NCBI GenBank assembly: GCA_028278425.1 | Contig: JANQEJ010000309.1 | Location: forward strand, 1 to 34,727 | Length of the DNA stretch: 34,727 nt | Source: Planctomycetota bacterium | GTDB taxonomy: Bacteria; Planctomycetota; UBA1135; GCA-002686595 | Reading direction: 5' to 3' | In this document: positions 32,847 to 34,727 of the stretch, in pieces | How positions within the stretch are numbered: position 1 is the first letter of the stretch | Layout of the letters: each line of letters starts with the position of its first letter | Position numbers and translations under genes: made by a program | Notes under the pieces: generated by a model | Seen by the model: only the letters and a program-made list of their open reading frames with translations | Told to the model about the DNA's origin: nothing | The model's database searches: none

Positions 32847-34262
32847 ATGCAGACCATCGACTACACCCAGAAGATTCCGAACAACGTCGACCTGAAGTCC
32901 GACCGCCGGTTGCAGCGGGCGCTCGAGGCCTGGCAGCCGAACTACATCGAGTGGTGGAAGTCGATGGGCCCCACCGACTTCAACGAGAAGGACGTCTACC
33001 TGCGCACCGCGGTCAGCGTCGACAAGGACGGCTGGGCGCAGTTCGGCTACGTGCAGATGCCCGAGTACCGCTGGGGCATCTTCCTCGAGCCGCAGGAGAA
33101 GGACCGCATCATCGGCTTCGGCGACCACTATGGCGAGGACGCCTGGCAGGCGGTCCCCGGCGAGTACCGGAACGCGTTGCGCCGCATCATCGTCACCCAG
33201 GCGGACACCGAGCCGGCGTCCGTCGAGCAACAGCGCCTCCTCGGGCACACGGCGCCGTCGCTCTACGACCTGCGCAACCTCTTCCAGGTCAACGTCGAGG
33301 AGGGCCGCCACCTCTGGGCGATGGTGTACATCCTCCAGAGCTACTTCGGGCGCGACGGCCGCGAGGAATCGGAGGAGCTCCTCGAACGCCGCTCCGGCAA
33401 CCCCGACCACCCGCGCATCCTCGGGACGTTCAACGAGCCCTGCGAGGACTGGCTGAGCTTCTTCTGCTTCACCTGCTACACCGACCGCGACGGCAAGTTC
33501 CAGCTCCTCTCGCTGGCCGAGAGCGGCTTCGACCCGCTCGCGCGCACGTGCCGCTTCATGCTGACGGAAGAGGCGCACCACATGTTCGTCGGCCAGACGG
33601 GCATCGGTCGCGTCATCCAGCGCACCTGCGAGGTCATGCGCGAGCACCCCGACGCCGACGTCCGCGAGCACGGCGCCGTCCCGCTCGAGATCGTCCAGAA
33701 GTACATCACGTTCTGGAACTCGTCCTCCAACGACCTCTTCGGCGGCGAGATCTCGAGCAACGCCTCGAACTTCTTCTCCAACGGCCTGAAGGGCCGCGCC
33801 TACGAGGAGAAGCTCGACATCGACCACAAGGCGCTCGAGGGCACCTACTCCATGGACGTCTGGGAGGACGGCGGCCTCTCCCACCAGGAGGTCCCGCTGC
33901 GCAACGCCATGAACGAGGTCCTGCGCGACGAGTACGTGAAGGACAACGAGAAGGGCATCGAGTACTTCAACAAGGTCTGCGAGCGCAACGACGTGTCGTT
34001 CCGCTTCCGCCTCCCCCACCGTCGCTTCAACCGCAAGATCGGCATGTACGCCGACGGCCGTTTCGACATCGACGGCAACCCGGTCGACGAGGCCACGTGG
34101 AACGCCCGGGTCGGCGAGTGGCTCCCGACGCAGGAGGACCGCGACTACGTCAAGTCGCTGATGGTGCCCTGCTACGAGCCCGGCAAGATCGCGAGCTGGA
34201 TCGCCCCGCCGGCGAAGGGAATCGACGGCAAGCCGTTCGAGTTCGAGTACGTCAAGCTGTAG
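32847..34262 (+). CDS. boxB: BoxB, benzoyl-CoA 2,3-epoxidase oxygenase subunit
   Basis: BoxB is a class I di-iron monooxygenase that epoxidises benzoyl-CoA with O2, using electrons from BoxA. The 471 residues match the family length. The expected di-iron ligands are present in order: E122 (QADTEPAS), E152 and H155 (NVEEGRHLW), D213 (CYTDRDGK), and E242 with H245 (TEEAHHMFVG). The start WQPNYIEWWKSMGP and end IASWIAPPAKGIDGKPFEFEYV are also typical. GAGAG lies eight bases before the ATG. It is co-transcribed with boxC. The partner reductase BoxA is not in the window. Confidence 0.97.
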   Translation: MQTIDYTQKIPNNVDLKSDRRLQRALEAWQPNYIEWWKSMGPTDFNEKDVYLRTAVSVDKDGWAQFGYVQMPEYRWGIFLEPQEKDRIIGFGDHYGEDAWQAVPGEYRNALRRIIVTQADTEPASVEQQRLLGHTAPSLYDLRNLFQVNVEEGRHLWAMVYILQSYFGRDGREESEELLERRSGNPDHPRILGTFNEPCEDWLSFFCFTCYTDRDGKFQLLSLAESGFDPLARTCRFMLTEEAHHMFVGQTGIGRVIQRTCEVMREHPDADVREHGAVPLEIVQKYITFWNSSSNDLFGGEISSNASNFFSNGLKGRAYEEKLDIDHKALEGTYSMDVWEDGGLSHQEVPLRNAMNEVLRDEYVKDNEKGIEYFNKVCERNDVSFRFRLPHRRFNRKIGMYADGRFDIDGNPVDEATWNARVGEWLPTQEDRDYVKSLMVPCYEPGKIASWIAPPAKGIDGKPFEFEYVKL

Positions 34263-34727
34263 AAGTCCCGAAGAGCTCCCGCTCCCCCCGCGAGCGAAGC
34301 GAGGCGGACCGGGGTCCTCGAGTTCCGAAGACTCCCAACTCCACCGACGAGCGAAGCGAGGCGAAAAGGAGCTCTTTAAGTCCTTTCCTTTCTTCGGACG
34401 GAGGCTTCGGAGGGTCGTGGAGTGTTCGTGAGGGTAGGAGCGCGAGCGGGCTGTTTGGCGCCTTCGGCGGCCAAAGGCGTAGGCACCGAAGGGAACGAGC
34501 GGCATTCCCTGGACCTCTTCGGTTCCCCCACCGAGGACTCGCGTTCCGCTCGCTTCGCTCGCTGCACGCGAGGAGACGAAGGAAGAGTCGAGGACCGCGC
34601 CTTCGGCGCTGACGGACAGACTCGGCTTCGCCTCGCGTCCTGATATGGAGGCCCCTTGGTCAAGGGCTGTCTCAGGATTCTCTCTGAGCGTGTCCTCCTG
34701 GGTGAGTTCGTGCGGAGGCGAGGGGAC
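34263..34727. other. Non-coding right edge with repeated gagcgaagcgag motifs
   Basis: No gene is supported in the 465 bases after boxB. The sequence carries three copies of gagcgaagcgag (two forward, at about 34292-34303 and 34349-34360; one reverse, at about 34548-34561), and short Ser/Arg-rich frames with no recognisable family. Small hairpins are present (for example aaagga at 34365-34370 with tccttt at 34381-34386), and cccttg/caaggg near 34653-34666 has a loop of only two bases. A transcript end for boxCB is expected here, but I see no strong intrinsic terminator. Confidence 0.5.
34265..34365 (+). repeat. Two-copy diverged direct repeat downstream of boxB
   Basis: Two 44-base copies, at 34265-34308 and 34322-34365, align without gaps at 34 of 44 positions. 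Each starts gtcccgaag or gttccgaag and ends cgagcgaagcgaggcg, and the period is 57 bases. The conserved tails suggest an extragenic repeat unit rather than coding sequence. Confidence 0.65.

Noticed and set aside
34653..34666. cccttg/caaggg hairpin as a terminator of boxCB
   Set aside because: The loop is only two bases, there is no T run after it, and it lies about 400 bases beyond the boxB stop.

Overview
This is a gene-dense, very GC-rich bacterial chromosome segment of about 34.7 kb. I saw no rRNA, tRNA, CRISPR array or prophage. The lineage is not certain. Secreted HEAT-repeat proteins, secreted proteases with a TIG domain plus a shared C-terminal module, and many GTGA start/stop overlaps suggest a Planctomycetota-like bacterium, possibly near Saltatorellus/Poly30-type marine clades. 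That placement is inference and would need a marker-gene tree.

Layout. (1) 297-6967: a small lipoprotein, a HEAT-repeat secreted protein whose signal peptide is cut off from the body by an in-frame TGA, the tRNA-modification gene mnmG, a possible 56-residue small protein, and a second exported HEAT/TPR protein. (2) 7020-12228 (+): exopolysaccharide export and assembly, with a Wza-like lipoprotein, a Wzz/Wzc-like chain-length protein with a degraded ATPase domain, a Wzx-type flippase and a sulfotransferase. (3) 12225-17363: a metabolic interlude with two SRPBCC-fold proteins, a zinc alcohol dehydrogenase, a cysteine-synthase-like PLP enzyme, a broken VOC/glyoxalase gene and a group II PLP decarboxylase. 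(4) 17411-24234: the second half of the polysaccharide locus, with three glycosyltransferases, a Wzy-like polymerase, a nucleotide-sugar dehydrogenase and the initiating sugar-phosphate transferase. (5) 24391-26180: an HDAC-family deacetylase translationally coupled to a radical SAM protein. (6) 26177-26345: a 169-bp palindromic MITE-like element sitting exactly at the stop codons of two convergent genes. (7) 26342-30197: two secreted proteases, an S1 lysyl-endopeptidase type and an M12B-like metalloprotease, carrying the same TIG plus 108-residue C-terminal module. (8) 30344-34262: benzoyl-CoA epoxide pathway genes boxR, boxC and boxB, with no boxA in view. (9) 34263-34727: non-coding sequence with diverged direct repeats.

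How the genes fit together. Regions 2 and 4 supply most parts of one Wzx/Wzy-dependent, probably acidic and possibly sulfated, polysaccharide pathway: priming transferase, precursor oxidation, glycosyltransferases, flippase, polymerase, chain-length control and outer-membrane export. The box genes would epoxidise benzoyl-CoA (BoxB) and cleave the ring after hydrolysis (BoxC), under a divergently transcribed BoxR repressor. The benzoate-CoA ligase and the BoxA reductase must be elsewhere.

Most notable observations: the shared C-terminal module on two unrelated proteases; the MITE whose CTAG target duplication preserves two opposing stop codons; the in-frame TGA after a signal peptide; the pseudo-kinase-like Wzc; and the internally deleted VOC gene.
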